Shown in pieces: positions 1-8,781 of a DNA stretch of 64,000 nt. The translations under genes were made by a program, and so were the position numbers. The DNA comes from DATEJJ01 sp039649115 (GTDB lineage: Bacteria; Actinomycetota; Actinomycetes; Mycobacteriales; Micromonosporaceae). Numbering within the stretch: position 1 is the first letter of the stretch; each line of letters opens with the position of its first letter. The stretch spans positions 54,634-118,633 of the forward strand of contig JBBWZQ010000096.1 in the NCBI GenBank assembly GCA_039649115.1. The letters are read 5' to 3'. The notes beneath the pieces were generated by a model. It had not been told where the DNA came from. It did no database searches and saw only the letters and a program-made list of their open reading frames with translations.

Positions 1-510
1 GTGCAGCGGCAGGCCCATGTGCCGGCGCCGCTTCAGGCCGGCGACCCGGACCATGTAGAACTCGTCCAGGTTGCCGGCGAAGATGGCGAGGAACCTGGCC
101 CGTTCCAGCAGCGGCGTGTTCGGGTTCTCGGCGAGGCTGAGCACCCGCGCGTTGAAGTCCAGCCAGGACAGCTCCCGGTTGAGGAACCGGTCCCCGGGCA
201 GCGCCTGGTTCAGCGTCGGCGGCGCGTCCGAGGGCGGCGGCACGTGCGGCGCGGTGCCGGTCTCCGGCGACTCGTCGCCCCGCTCCTCGGCAGTGCCGGG
301 TGCGGCAGCGCCGGGTGCGGCGGTGTCGGGAGCGGCGGTGCCGTCCACGCCGCCCGACTCGCCGACCGCCGCCATCGCGCGTGCCCGGCCGGCCTGGGTC
401 GCCCGCGGTACCGCGTCGTCCGTCGCGGACCGTGGGATCGGTCGGGAGGAGCGGCGCTGGCGGGGGCGGGGCGGCGTAGTGCTCACCCGCACATCATCGC
501 CCGCCGGCAT
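1..510 (-). CDS. ppk: Polyphosphate kinase 1, N-terminal part (cut by window edge)
   Basis: This is the N-terminal 170 codons of a PPK1-type polyphosphate kinase, which reversibly moves the ATP gamma-phosphate onto polyphosphate. The PPK N domain opens near residue 108 with FLNRELSWLDFN and continues with the family-typical NLDEFYMVRVAG. The first ~105 residues are Ala/Pro/Gly/Arg-rich and look disordered. I chose the ATG at 510 because the frame is open from there. A second ATG at 375 would shorten the extension to about 60 residues. The catalytic histidines lie beyond the window. It is the last of three minus-strand genes after cofC and a small cold-shock-like gene. Confidence 0.88.
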   Translation of the reverse strand, partial: MPAGDDVRVSTTPPRPRQRRSSRPIPRSATDDAVPRATQAGRARAMAAVGESGGVDGTAAPDTAAPGAAAPGTAEERGDESPETGTAPHVPPPSDAPPTLNQALPGDRFLNRELSWLDFNARVLSLAENPNTPLLERARFLAIFAGNLDEFYMVRVAGLKRRRHMGLPLH

Positions 511-568
511 CAAAGGTGAAACGGCCTTCGGGAAAACTGTGTGTATCGCGACCAGCGCGCGGGCGCCG

Positions 569-772
569 CTACATAGTGACGAGCATGAGTAGGCTGATCC
601 GCTCGTCGCGCCACTCCAGCCGGACGCGCTGCCCGAGGCGCAGCAGCCGCAGCCCGGACGCGTCGAACGCCGGCGCGTCGAAGCCGAGTTGGGTGCCGTC
701 GTCCAGCAGGACCGTGCCCGACCGTCGCGCCGGGTCGAAGCTGGCCACCGTGCCTTGCCTGGGCACCTGCAT
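569..772 (-). CDS. Small cold-shock-domain-like protein
   Basis: A 67-residue protein with the beta-barrel pattern of a cold-shock/OB-fold protein: GTVASFDPARRSGTVLLDDG near the N terminus, followed by alternating hydrophobic strands. The classical aromatic RNP1 and RNP2 residues of CspA are largely missing, so single-stranded nucleic-acid binding is an inference. It sits 4 nt after the cofC stop on the same strand and precedes ppk, so co-transcription with cofC is likely. No membrane segment or signal peptide is present. Confidence 0.6.
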   Translation of the reverse strand: MQVPRQGTVASFDPARRSGTVLLDDGTQLGFDAPAFDASGLRLLRLGQRVRLEWRDERISLLMLVTM

Positions 773-776
773 GGGC

Positions 777-1397
777 TCAGCCTAGTTTGAGCAGTGCGGT
801 GGTGTGCACACCCACGCCCAGGCGGATCGCGGCGCGCAGGTCGTCGTGAGTGTCCACGTCCTGCCGCAGCGTCGGCCACGCGCCGGGCAGCGCGAGCGCG
901 CCGGACGCGAGGTGCGCGGCGGCCGAGCCCGGCCCGAACCGGGGCTCCAGCGGCACGCCGGGCGGCGCGGCGAGCAGCGTGGTGCCCGTACCCTCCGCGT
1001 CTGTCACGAAGCTGCGTACGGCCGCGAGGGACAGTGCGGCGGCCAGTTCCCCGGCGCGCAGCGCCGGCAGGTCGCCGGCGAGTGCCGCCACCGGCCGGCC
1101 GCCGGCCCGTGCGGCGCCGTGGTCGACGGCCGGGTTGAGGCCGGCGTCCGGGGCGTCCGGGACCACCTCGGCGCCGAGGGCGGCAGCGGCCCGGCGCACG
1201 GCCGGGTCGTCGGTCACCACGACCACCGCGCCCACCGCGCGGCACCCCAGCGCCGCGACGACCGTGTCCAGCACCAGCGCCAGGGCGAGGTCTTCATGGA
1301 GTACGCCGGGCAGGGCCCCGCGCAGCCGGCTCTTCGCCCCGGCAAGGCGTTTGACGGGTACCACCGCCAGCCAGTTGGATCCCCCCACACCGGGCAT
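777..1397 (-). CDS. cofC: 2-phospho-L-lactate / phosphoenolpyruvate guanylyltransferase
   Basis: CofC activates a phospho-acid with GTP in coenzyme F420 biosynthesis (phosphoenolpyruvate in many actinobacteria). The protein is about 206 residues, the usual size. The N-terminal nucleotidyltransferase segment AVVPVKRLAGAKSRL carries the family's VKxLxxAKSRL pattern, followed by a GALPGVLHEDLALALVLDTV helix region and the metal-binding ALAGDLPAL motif. The ATG at 1397 is preferred over an upstream start at 1436 because GGGAGAGG lies just before it. The symbol rests on family pattern; the substrate cannot be read from sequence. Confidence 0.85.
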   Translation of the reverse strand: MPGVGGSNWLAVVPVKRLAGAKSRLRGALPGVLHEDLALALVLDTVVAALGCRAVGAVVVVTDDPAVRRAAAALGAEVVPDAPDAGLNPAVDHGAARAGGRPVAALAGDLPALRAGELAAALSLAAVRSFVTDAEGTGTTLLAAPPGVPLEPRFGPGSAAAHLASGALALPGAWPTLRQDVDTHDDLRAAIRLGVGVHTTALLKLG

Positions 1398-1504
1398 CCT
1401 CTCCCACTCTCCGGCACGGCGCGCGGGGCGGTCCACTCGCCGTACGGGCCGCGCACCGGCAGTATGGTCTGCGGAACACCGGGAGACCGGCGGGTGACAA
1501 CCGG

Positions 1505-2215
1505 ATGGCGGGAGTGGCCGTGGCGCGGCGCAGGCTAGGGTTCTGGCGGCGGTTCGCCGTGTGCGTGATCAAGCCGACCATGCTCCTGCTGACGAGGCGG
1601 ACCTGGGCCGGGGCGCAGCACGTGCCGCGCGACGGCGGCGTGATCCTCGCGGTGAACCACCTGTCCGAGTTCGATCCCATGGTGATCTCGCACTTCGTCT
1701 ACGACGCCGGCCGCTGGCCGCAGTTCCTGGCCAAGTCGAGTCTGTTCCACATCCCCCTGTTCGGACCGTTTCTCCGGTGGGTGCGCCAGATCCCGGTCCA
1801 CCGGGGCAGCGCCGACGCGGCCAAGGCGCTGGACGCCGCGGCGGTGGCGATCAAGGCGGGCGACGGGGTGATCATCTACCCGGAGGGCACCACGCCCAAG
1901 GAGGGTGATCTGTGGCCGGGGCGGGGGAAGACGGGCGTGGCCCGGCTGTTCCTGGCCACCGGTGCCCCGGTGGTGCCGATCGTCACCTGGGGCTCGCAAC
2001 GGCTGTACGACCCGCGTACCCACAAGATGCGCCTGGTTCCGGGTACTCCCGTGACCGTGCTCGCCGGGCCGCCGGTGGACCTCGCGAGGTGGGCCGACGC
2101 CGAGGCCACCGCGGCCAACCTGCACGCGATAACCGAGGAGATCATGGACGACCTGCGCGATCTGCTCAGCCAGGCCCGGGGCGAGCCGGTACCTGTTTCG
2201 GACGGTGGGTCGTGA
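1505..2215 (+). CDS. plsC: 1-acyl-sn-glycerol-3-phosphate acyltransferase
   Basis: A 236-residue LPLAT-family enzyme that acylates lysophosphatidic acid to phosphatidic acid at the inner membrane face. The catalytic box reads NHLSEFDP (canonical NHxxxxD), and the second conserved block is YPEGTTPKEG (canonical FPEGTRS). A basic, hydrophobic N terminus (RRRLGFWRRFAVCVIKPTMLLL) suits membrane association. The stop TGA overlaps the gpsA ATG (ATGA), so it is translationally coupled to gpsA, which makes its glycerol-3-phosphate backbone. It diverges from cofC across about 100 bp. Confidence 0.9.
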   Translation: MAGVAVARRRLGFWRRFAVCVIKPTMLLLTRRTWAGAQHVPRDGGVILAVNHLSEFDPMVISHFVYDAGRWPQFLAKSSLFHIPLFGPFLRWVRQIPVHRGSADAAKALDAAAVAIKAGDGVIIYPEGTTPKEGDLWPGRGKTGVARLFLATGAPVVPIVTWGSQRLYDPRTHKMRLVPGTPVTVLAGPPVDLARWADAEATAANLHAITEEIMDDLRDLLSQARGEPVPVSDGGS

Positions 2216-3213
2216 TGCGGGCGGCCGTGCTCGGCGCCGGCTCGTGGGGCACCACGTTCGCGAAGGTGCTGGGCGACGCGGGTACCGAGGTGGTCCTGCT
2301 GGCCCGCCGGCCCGAGGTGGTGGCGGCGATCCGGGAACACGGCCGCAACCCGGACTACCTGTCCGGCACGCCGCTGCCCGCGCGGGTCACCGCGACCCTG
2401 GACCCGGCGCGGGCACTGGCCGATGTGGACCTGGTCGTGCTCGCCGTACCGGCGCAGACGCTGCGCGCCAACCTCGCCGCGTGGACGCCCCTGATCGCGC
2501 CCGACGCCACTCTGGTCAGCCTCATGAAGGGCATCGAGCTGGGCAGCGGCAAGCGGATGAGCGAGGTGATCATGGAGATCACCAGGGTCGAGCCGGACCG
2601 GGTGACCGTGGTCACCGGGCCCAACCTGGCTGCCGAGATCGCCGAGGAGCAGCCGACCGCCTCGGTCGTGGCCTGTGTCGACGAGGCGCGGGCGGCGCTG
2701 GTGCAGAAGGCGGTGGCGACACCGTACTTCCGCCCGTACACGAATGACGACGTGATCGGTTGCGAGCTGGGCGGCGCCGTCAAGAACGTGATCGCGCTGG
2801 CGTACGGCATGGCCGACGCGCTCGGCTTCGGCGACAACACGAAGGCGACCCTCATCACGCGCGGGCTGGCCGAGATCGCCCGGCTGGGGGTGCGGCTCGG
2901 CGCCGACCCGATGACCTTCGCGGGCCTGGCGGGGCTGGGTGACCTGGTCGCCACGTGCTCCTCGCCGCTGTCGCGCAACCGTACCTTCGGCGAGCACCTG
3001 GGCCGCGGCGAGTCGCTGGAGCAGGCCCACGCGGCGACCCGGCACACGGCGGAGGGCGTGAAGAGCTGCCTCGCGATCCGGGACCTCGCCCGGACGCACA
3101 GCGTCGAGATGCCCATCACCGAACAGGTGGAACGGGTCTGCCACGAGGGCGCCGACCCGCGCGTGGCGGTCACCGCGCTGATGAGCCGGGAACCCAAGAC
3201 CGAATCCGTCTGA
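2215..3213 (+). CDS. gpsA: Glycerol-3-phosphate dehydrogenase [NAD(P)+]
   Basis: GpsA reduces dihydroxyacetone phosphate to sn-glycerol 3-phosphate for phospholipid synthesis. The protein is 332 residues, normal for the family. It starts with the Rossmann motif GAGSWGTTFA at residues 7-16, has the conserved GPNLAAEI and GCELGGAVKNVIALA (catalytic Lys in AVKN), and ends with the GLGDLVATC/SRNRTFGE substrate-binding block. The start is the ATG overlapping the plsC stop; the open frame extends further upstream but only inside plsC. A 12-bp palindrome CTGACCGGTCAG follows at the stop codon. Confidence 0.95.
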   Translation: MRAAVLGAGSWGTTFAKVLGDAGTEVVLLARRPEVVAAIREHGRNPDYLSGTPLPARVTATLDPARALADVDLVVLAVPAQTLRANLAAWTPLIAPDATLVSLMKGIELGSGKRMSEVIMEITRVEPDRVTVVTGPNLAAEIAEEQPTASVVACVDEARAALVQKAVATPYFRPYTNDDVIGCELGGAVKNVIALAYGMADALGFGDNTKATLITRGLAEIARLGVRLGADPMTFAGLAGLGDLVATCSSPLSRNRTFGEHLGRGESLEQAHAATRHTAEGVKSCLAIRDLARTHSVEMPITEQVERVCHEGADPRVAVTALMSREPKTESV

Positions 3214-3290
3214 CCGGTCAGTGGGTGAAGGTGAAGCCGGCCGCGCGCAGCTCGGCGGACGAGATGGGCCGGGTGGGAGATGATGGCCGG

Positions 3291-4406
3291 GTGAGTGAAA
3301 GCGGATACGGGGACGGCACCAGATGCGTACACGCCGGACTTCCGGCGCCGGTGCCGGGCGAGCCGTTCCTGCCCGGTCCGGTGTTCGCCGGGCCGTACCA
3401 CCTCGACCCGCAGCGCGGTCCCGGCGCCGCGCCCAACGGGTACGGGCGCACCGACAACCCCACATGGCGGGCCCTGGAGCAGGCGATCGGCGAGCTGGAG
3501 GGCGGGGAGTGCGTGGTCTTCTCGTCCGGCATGGCGGCCGTCTCCGCGGTGCTGCTCACGCTGCTGCGGCCGGGGGACACCGTGCTGCTGCCGGCCGACG
3601 GGTACTACAACACGCGGGGGTTCGCCTCGGCCACCCTCACCGAGTTCGGCGTGACCGTGCGGGAGGTACCGACGGCCGGCCCGTACCCGCCGCTGTCCGG
3701 GGTGCGCCTGGTGCTGCTGGAGACGCCGGCCAACCCGGGTCTGGACGTCTGTGACATCGCGGCACTCGCGGTGGCGGCGCACGAGGCGGGTGCCCTCGTC
3801 GCGTTGGACAACACGACGGCCACCCCGCTGGGGCAGCGCCCGCTGGATCTCGGTGCCGACCTGTCCCTCGCGTCCGGCACCAAGGCGTTGACCGGCCACT
3901 CGGACATCCTGCTCGGGTACGTGGTCAGCACCCCCGAACGCGCCGCGGGCATCCGCGTCTGGCGCAACCGCACCGGCGCGATCCCCGGCCCGTTCGAGGC
4001 GTGGCTCGCGCACCGCTCACTATCCACATTGGACCTGCGGCTGGCCCGGCAGACGGCGAACGCCGCGGCGGTGGCCGGCCTGCTCGCCGCGCGGCCCGAG
4101 GTGAGCGGACTGCGCTGGCCCGGCCTGCCGACCGACCCCGGCTTTGCGGTTGCGGTCCGGCAGATGCGGCGGATCCCCGGTGTCGTGACGTTCACGCTGC
4201 CGGACGCCGGGCACGCCGGCCGGTTCCTGGCCGCAGCCCGGCTGGTGGCCGCGGCCACCTCCTTCGGGGGTACGCACACGACGGCCGACCGGCGCGCGCA
4301 GTGGGGCGACTCGGTGCCCGATGGGCTGCTGCGCCTGTCCTGCGGCATCGAGGACACCGACGACCTGCTCGCCGACGTGACCGAGGCGCTGGACAAGGCG
4401 CGCTAG
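3291..4406 (+). CDS. Cystathionine gamma-lyase-type PLP enzyme
   Basis: A 371-residue Cys/Met-metabolism PLP enzyme (fold type I). The N-terminal RCVHAGLP, YGRTDNPTW and FSSGMAAVSAVL blocks match cystathionine gamma-lyase/synthase. The PLP lysine is in SGTKALTGHSD (about K198), and the aspartate binding the pyridine nitrogen is in ALDNT. Whether it cleaves cystathionine, makes it from O-acyl-homoserine or degrades methionine cannot be told from sequence. The start is GTG 3291; an in-frame ATG at 3264 is an alternative. Its stop overlaps the convergent phosphatase gene by 4 nt. Confidence 0.85.
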   Translation: MSESGYGDGTRCVHAGLPAPVPGEPFLPGPVFAGPYHLDPQRGPGAAPNGYGRTDNPTWRALEQAIGELEGGECVVFSSGMAAVSAVLLTLLRPGDTVLLPADGYYNTRGFASATLTEFGVTVREVPTAGPYPPLSGVRLVLLETPANPGLDVCDIAALAVAAHEAGALVALDNTTATPLGQRPLDLGADLSLASGTKALTGHSDILLGYVVSTPERAAGIRVWRNRTGAIPGPFEAWLAHRSLSTLDLRLARQTANAAAVAGLLAARPEVSGLRWPGLPTDPGFAVAVRQMRRIPGVVTFTLPDAGHAGRFLAAARLVAAATSFGGTHTTADRRAQWGDSVPDGLLRLSCGIEDTDDLLADVTEALDKAR

Positions 4407-4906
4407 CGATCCTCGCCCAGGTCCGCGGCGAGCCGGTACAGCCACTCCTCCTGCCGCGCGTTGTCCGGAACCGGAAAGCCGCGCGCCTCGCGGATGCGCC
4501 GCCACGCCTCCTCGGGTGTGCAGCCCAGCTGGATCAGGGTGGCACCGGCCAGCATCGAGCAACGCCCGATCCCGGCCCGGCAGTGGGTGACCACGAACCG
4601 GCCGGCGCGCACCTCCTCGGCCAGCCGCGCGGACAACTCCAGTGCGGTGCGCGTGCCCTCGGGAATGTCCGCGTCGACGACCGGGAACTGCAGGAACGCG
4701 AGCCCCGCCTCGTTCGCCGCGGCGGGCTCGCCGACCAGGTCGAGCTCGCGGTACTCGTCGCGGGTCAGCGCCGATACCAGGACATCGACCCCGGACTCGC
4801 GCAGCCCGGCCATTTCGTCGTCGAGCCAGCCGCCGCCGCGCGGCCGGGCCATGGTGGCGAGCCGGCCGGCGGTACCCGTTTCGATCACGTACAGTGCCGA
4901 GCGCAT
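4403..4906 (-). CDS. Dual-specificity / tyrosine-type protein phosphatase
   Basis: A 167-residue cytosolic protein with the cysteine-phosphatase signature HCRAGIGRCS: nucleophile C109, P-loop R115, followed by Ser. A preceding Asp-rich segment (FPVVDADIPEG) would supply the general acid. The fold resembles small dual-specificity phosphatases; the substrate is unknown. The ATG at 4906 is chosen because GGGAG lies 5 nt upstream, and the longer open frame to 4984 would run into the ddl promoter. It faces the lyase gene and diverges from ddl. Confidence 0.78.
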   Translation of the reverse strand: MRSALYVIETGTAGRLATMARPRGGGWLDDEMAGLRESGVDVLVSALTRDEYRELDLVGEPAAANEAGLAFLQFPVVDADIPEGTRTALELSARLAEEVRAGRFVVTHCRAGIGRCSMLAGATLIQLGCTPEEAWRRIREARGFPVPDNARQEEWLYRLAADLGEDR

Positions 4907-4971
4907 CGGTCTCCCGTAGTTGTAGATGCTGGGCCACGCGGACCTGTGCTGCCAAGGGTAGGGTCGCTGAG

Positions 4972-6072
4972 GTGACGAGCCCACGGAAGGTGCGGGTCGC
5001 CGTCGTGTTCGGCGGGCGCAGCACCGAGCACGCCATCTCCTGTCTCAGTGCCGGCAGCGTCCTGTCCGCGCTGGACCCGGACGAGTTCGAGGCGGTACCC
5101 GTCGGCATCACGCGCGAAGGCGGCTGGGTGCTCACCGACGGCGACCCGCGCGCCCTCGCTCTCGACGGACGGCGGCTGCCCGAGATCACCGCCGGTTCGG
5201 GTGACGCGGTGCTGCTGTCCGGCGACCCGACCGCGCGCGGGCTCGTGGTGCTCGACCCGGCCGAGGCGGGACGCGCGCTAGGTGACGTCGACGTGGTCTT
5301 CCCGGTGCTGCACGGCGCGTACGGGGAGGACGGGACGATCCAGGGGCTGCTGGAGATGGCCGGCATCCCGTACGTCGGCGCCAACGTCTTCGCCTCCGCC
5401 GCCGCCATGGACAAGGAGTTCACCAAGAAGCTCGCGGTGGCCGACGGCATCCCGGTCGGCCCGTACGCGGTGCTGCGCGCCGGCCAGTCACTCGGCGCCG
5501 CGGACCGCGACCGGCTGGGCCTGCCGGTGTTCGTGAAGCCGGCACGGGCCGGCTCGTCGCACGGCATCACCAAGGTCAGTGACTGGGACCGGCTGGACGA
5601 GGCGATCGCCGCGGCCCGGGCGGTGGATCCCAAGGTGCTGGTCGAGGCGGCGGTCATCGGCCGGGAGGTGGAGTGCGGGGTGCTGGAGGGCGAGTACGGC
5701 GGCGCGCCCGAGGCCTCGCTGCTGGCCGAGATCCGGGTGGTCGAGGGGCACGAGTTCTACGACTTCGAGGCGAAGTACCTGGACGACTCGTGCGAGTTCG
5801 ACATCCCGGCGCGGCTGCCCGAGCGGGTCACCCGGCAGGTACAGGGCTATGCCTGCCGCACCTTCGCCGCCCTGGACTGCGCCGGCCTGGCCCGGGTCGA
5901 CTTCTTCGTCACGCCCGAGCTGGACGTCTACCTCAACGAGATCAACACGATGCCGGGGTTCACCGCCACGTCGATGTTTCCGCAGATGTGGGCGGCCACC
6001 GGCCTGGAGTACCCGAAGCTGGTCTCCCGCCTGGTCCGCACCGCCCTGCGCCGCGGTACCGGCCTGCATTAG
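4972..6072 (+). CDS. ddl: D-alanine--D-alanine ligase
   Basis: An ATP-grasp ligase of 366 residues that makes the D-Ala-D-Ala dipeptide of peptidoglycan. It shows the N-terminal VAVVFGGRSTEH block, HGAYGEDGTIQGLLE, the central ATP-grasp FVKPARAGSSHGITKV and the C-terminal metal site LNEINTMPGFT. The GTG start is preceded by TAGGGT 7 nt upstream, a -10-like box placed for leaderless transcription. It ends 4 nt into the convergent small gene at 6069-6326. Confidence 0.95.
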   Translation: MTSPRKVRVAVVFGGRSTEHAISCLSAGSVLSALDPDEFEAVPVGITREGGWVLTDGDPRALALDGRRLPEITAGSGDAVLLSGDPTARGLVVLDPAEAGRALGDVDVVFPVLHGAYGEDGTIQGLLEMAGIPYVGANVFASAAAMDKEFTKKLAVADGIPVGPYAVLRAGQSLGAADRDRLGLPVFVKPARAGSSHGITKVSDWDRLDEAIAAARAVDPKVLVEAAVIGREVECGVLEGEYGGAPEASLLAEIRVVEGHEFYDFEAKYLDDSCEFDIPARLPERVTRQVQGYACRTFAALDCAGLARVDFFVTPELDVYLNEINTMPGFTATSMFPQMWAATGLEYPKLVSRLVRTALRRGTGLH

Positions 6073-6326
6073 TGGGGTGACCAGAAGTCGCGGCGCAGGC
6101 CGTCCCATTCGTCGCGGCGCTCGATGGCCTCGCGGAACGCGAACGCGACCGATCTGATGATCGTCCGCTGCTCCGGCGTCCACGGCAGCGGCTCGGATCC
6201 GGGCCCCGGATCCATCGGAATGCCCGAGTTGTCGAAGCGCTGCAGGGCGTGGTCCAGCCGCCGGACCGCCGAGACGTAGGCCATCCGGGCATCCCGGAGT
6301 TGCCGGTCCCGACTGCGTTCCCCCAC
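6069..6326 (-). CDS. Hypothetical protein, 85 residues
   Basis: I do not recognise this family. The product is 85 residues, charged, soluble and mostly helical in appearance (AYVSAVRRLDHALQRFDN, then SVAFAFREAIERRDEWDGLRRDFW). It overlaps the ddl stop tail-to-tail by 4 nt. The start could also be the internal Met at residue 15. About 135 bp upstream separates it from the end of the DUF3515 gene; nothing clear is seen there. Confidence 0.5.
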   Translation of the reverse strand: MGERSRDRQLRDARMAYVSAVRRLDHALQRFDNSGIPMDPGPGSEPLPWTPEQRTIIRSVAFAFREAIERRDEWDGLRRDFWSPH

Positions 6327-6461
6327 TCCCCGACGCTATCGAACATGAGTACTAATCAGCAAGTGTTTTCCCTGCTCAGCATGGTTACGCGAATCGGTCA
6401 CCAAGGCCGAGACGGTACAACGCGACGCGGATGCCGATTCTTGCCGGTAACAGCGCCGCGT

Positions 6462-7043
6462 TCAGGAAGGGGCGGTGGACGGGGGGTGGCACTGGCGGGG
6501 CAGCTGGGACAGCGACGGTACCCACGCCCGGATCGGCACGGTGAACTCCTGCACCCAGCCGCCCTGGCCCTGGTAGCTGTCCGGCAGCGTCACGGCGACC
6601 GGTACCCGCCGGTCCAGCGTGGTCCACGTCGTGACGCCGGCGCGGCTCTGGTCCGCGTACCAGCAGATCCCGGACAGCGTCCAGAACTGGGCGCCGGCGG
6701 GTGTCGACGGCGCCGGCCACCCACCGCATCCGATCCTGATCGGGGGTTCGCCGTAGGCGGCGTTCTGCTCCTGGCCGGCGGTGACCGGTCGCTGGTCCAG
6801 CCCCCGGAGGGTGGCCGGCAGGTGCGCGACGAAGGCCAGGCACACCGTCGCGTCGGCGGTGGACAGCGACCGGCCCGGTATCGCGACCGGGGCGGTGCCG
6901 CCGGCCGCCGGGGAGGGCGCCGCGTGCGGCGTCGACCGGAGGCCGCCCAGCGCCCAGAAGGCGAGCAGGCCGGCCACCAGGGCGACCGGCAGGGCGATGA
7001 GCAGGGCGAGCCGGGCGGCCGACCGCGTGACCTGGTCCGGCAC
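6462..7043 (-). CDS. DUF3515 exported/membrane-anchored protein
   Basis: A 193-residue protein with one N-terminal membrane segment (residues ~11-34, LALLIALPVALVAGLLAFWAL), a short Pro/Ala linker and a cysteine-containing extracytoplasmic domain. The domain carries the DUF3515 hallmarks AYGEPPIRIGCGGW and CWYADQSRAG. This family sits between ddl and thiL in many actinobacteria, as here. Its function is unknown; the position suggests an envelope role. It follows the Lrp-like gene with a 1-nt gap, so the two are probably one operon. Confidence 0.82.
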   Translation of the reverse strand: MPDQVTRSAARLALLIALPVALVAGLLAFWALGGLRSTPHAAPSPAAGGTAPVAIPGRSLSTADATVCLAFVAHLPATLRGLDQRPVTAGQEQNAAYGEPPIRIGCGGWPAPSTPAGAQFWTLSGICWYADQSRAGVTTWTTLDRRVPVAVTLPDSYQGQGGWVQEFTVPIRAWVPSLSQLPRQCHPPSTAPS

Positions 7044-7044
7044 C

Positions 7045-7278
7045 CTACAGTCGCACCACGGAACAGGTGAGCGTGCGGGTGATCCCGGGTACCAGCTGGA
7101 CCTTGCTGACGATCATCTTTCCCAGCTCATCAACGTTGTGCGCCTCGGTCAGCACGACGACATCGTACGGACCGGTCACCGCGTCCACCCGGACCACTCC
7201 GGCAATATCCGCAATCGCCGCGGCCACGTCACGCGCCTTTCCGACCTCGGTCTGGATGAGGATGTACGCCTGGACCAC
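7045..7278 (-). CDS. Stand-alone Lrp/AsnC ligand-binding (RAM) domain protein
   Basis: A 77-residue protein consisting only of the alpha/beta RAM domain of Lrp/AsnC regulators (VQAYILIQTEVGKARDVAAAI, then GPYDVVVLTEAHNVDEL). There is no helix-turn-helix, so it cannot bind DNA as a usual Lrp. Such proteins form oligomers that bind amino acids. It is the first gene of a two-gene minus-strand unit with the DUF3515 gene and diverges from thiL. Confidence 0.85.
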   Translation of the reverse strand: MVQAYILIQTEVGKARDVAAAIADIAGVVRVDAVTGPYDVVVLTEAHNVDELGKMIVSKVQLVPGITRTLTCSVVRL

Positions 7279-7381
7279 GACACGACCCCCTCTGGACGAG
7301 CTGGCGGGCTGACGTGAAACTACCGCACGTTGAGTTCGCGATAGACAGCGACGTCGCGGAATGTTATCTCAGGAGTACGCG

Positions 7382-8323
7382 ATGAGTGTGGCTGATGACG
7401 GCGAGTTCGGACTGATCGCCAGGGTGACCGCCCGGCTGGTGGGATCCCCGGCGTGCCTGGTGGGCCCCGGCGACGACGGTGCGGTGGTCGCCGCACCCGA
7501 CGGCCGGGTGGTCGCCTCCACCGACGTCCTCGTGGAGGGGCGGCACTTCCGCCGCGACTGGTCCTCGGCCACCGATGTGGGGCACCGCGCGGCAGCGGCC
7601 AACCTCGCCGACATCGCGGCCATGGGTGCGGTGCCCACCGCCCTGCTCGTCGGCTTCTGCGCGCCGCCGGATCTCGACGTGCGGTGGGCGGAGCAGCTCA
7701 CCGACGGGCTGGTCGCCGAGGCGGCGAAGGTCGGCGCGGCGGTCGTCGGGGGAGACATGTCGGGCAGTCCGCTGATCACCATCGCGGTCACCGCCCTGGG
7801 CGACCTGCAGGGGCGGGATCCGGTCCGGCGCGGTGGCGCGCGGCCCGGCGACATCGTGGCGCTGGCCGGGCGCATCGGGTACGCGGCCGCCGGGTACACC
7901 GTGCTCTCGCGCGGGTTCCGGACGCCGAAGCTGCTGGTCGAGGCGCACCGGCGGCCGGAGGTGCGGTATGCGGCCGGGCCGGCCGCCGCCCGCCTGGGCG
8001 CGACCGCCATGATCGACATATCCGACGGCCTGGTCGCCGACCTGGGGCACGTCGCGAAGGCCAGCGCCGTCGCCATTGACGTGCGGAAAGACGCCATCGG
8101 GGTACCGGCGCAGATGGGCGACGCGGCGCGCGCGCTGGGCGTGGACCCGTACACCTGGATCCTGACCGGTGGCGAGGACCATCCCCTCGCCGCGATGTTC
8201 CCGGCGGGTACGGCACTGGACGAGGAGTGGGTGGTCATCGGTACCGTCGGCGAGGGCGACGGGGTGACCGTGGACGGGAAGCCCTACACCGACGGGCCAG
8301 GGGGGTGGGACCACTTCAGATGA
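7382..8323 (+). CDS. thiL: Thiamine-monophosphate kinase
   Basis: ThiL phosphorylates thiamine monophosphate to the pyrophosphate cofactor. The protein is 313 residues. AIR-synthase-fold motifs are present: GPGDDGAVV (metal/ATP), the STDVLVEGRHFRRDW substrate loop, ANLADIAAMGA, VGGDMSGSPL and ISDGLVADLGH. The ATG at 7382 is chosen over 7361 because CAGGAG lies 6 nt before it. The stop overlaps the following GNAT start (ATGA). I see no TPP riboswitch in the short divergent region upstream. Confidence 0.93.
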   Translation: MSVADDGEFGLIARVTARLVGSPACLVGPGDDGAVVAAPDGRVVASTDVLVEGRHFRRDWSSATDVGHRAAAANLADIAAMGAVPTALLVGFCAPPDLDVRWAEQLTDGLVAEAAKVGAAVVGGDMSGSPLITIAVTALGDLQGRDPVRRGGARPGDIVALAGRIGYAAAGYTVLSRGFRTPKLLVEAHRRPEVRYAAGPAAARLGATAMIDISDGLVADLGHVAKASAVAIDVRKDAIGVPAQMGDAARALGVDPYTWILTGGEDHPLAAMFPAGTALDEEWVVIGTVGEGDGVTVDGKPYTDGPGGWDHFR

Positions 8324-8781
8324 CCGACGTCGAGTTCCGACGCGTGTCCTACGGCGACCCGGTCGCGCAGGACCTGGTGCGCGAGGTGCTGGCCGATCTG
8401 GGCCGGCGCTACGGCGGGTCGGGCGACGACACCCCGGTGCGGCCGGACGAGTTCCAGCCACCGCTCGGCGCGTTCCTCGTCGCCTTCCGTTCCGGACAGC
8501 CGGTGGCGTGCGGCGGCTGGCGTACCGCTCCCGGGGGCGCGGCGGAGATCAAGCGTATGTACGTGGTACCCGCCGCGCGCGGGCACGGCATCGCGCTGGC
8601 CCTGCTGCGGGCGCTGGAGGACTCGGCACGGGAGGCGGGTCGCATCCGGGCGATCCTGGAGACGGGCACCCTGCAACCCGAGGCGATCGCGCTGTACGGC
8701 AAGGCCGGGTACCGGCGCATTCCCGACTTCGGCCACTACAAGGACGAGCCGGGCGTGCGTTCCTTCGGGCGGGACCTGTAG
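8320..8781 (+). CDS. GNAT-family N-acetyltransferase
   Basis: A 153-residue acetyl-CoA-dependent transferase. GNAT motif A is clear: EIKRMYVVPAARGHGIALALL, with RGHGIA fitting the R/Q-x-x-G-x-A pyrophosphate loop, and motif B follows at YGKAGYRRIPDFG. The substrate is unknown. It is translationally coupled to thiL and abuts the convergent rpmB stop with no gap. Confidence 0.85.
   Translation: MTDVEFRRVSYGDPVAQDLVREVLADLGRRYGGSGDDTPVRPDEFQPPLGAFLVAFRSGQPVACGGWRTAPGGAAEIKRMYVVPAARGHGIALALLRALEDSAREAGRIRAILETGTLQPEAIALYGKAGYRRIPDFGHYKDEPGVRSFGRDL

Noticed and set aside
3218..3290. A minus-strand peptide ending ISSAELRAAGFTFTH, resembling the C terminus of TIGR01777-type epimerases
   Set aside because: Only about 15 residues resemble the family, and the rest of the frame is the reverse of the lyase gene. 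It could be a relic but cannot be supported.
7279..7381. Possible TPP riboswitch before thiL
   Set aside because: The divergent gap is short and shows none of the conserved thi-box pattern.
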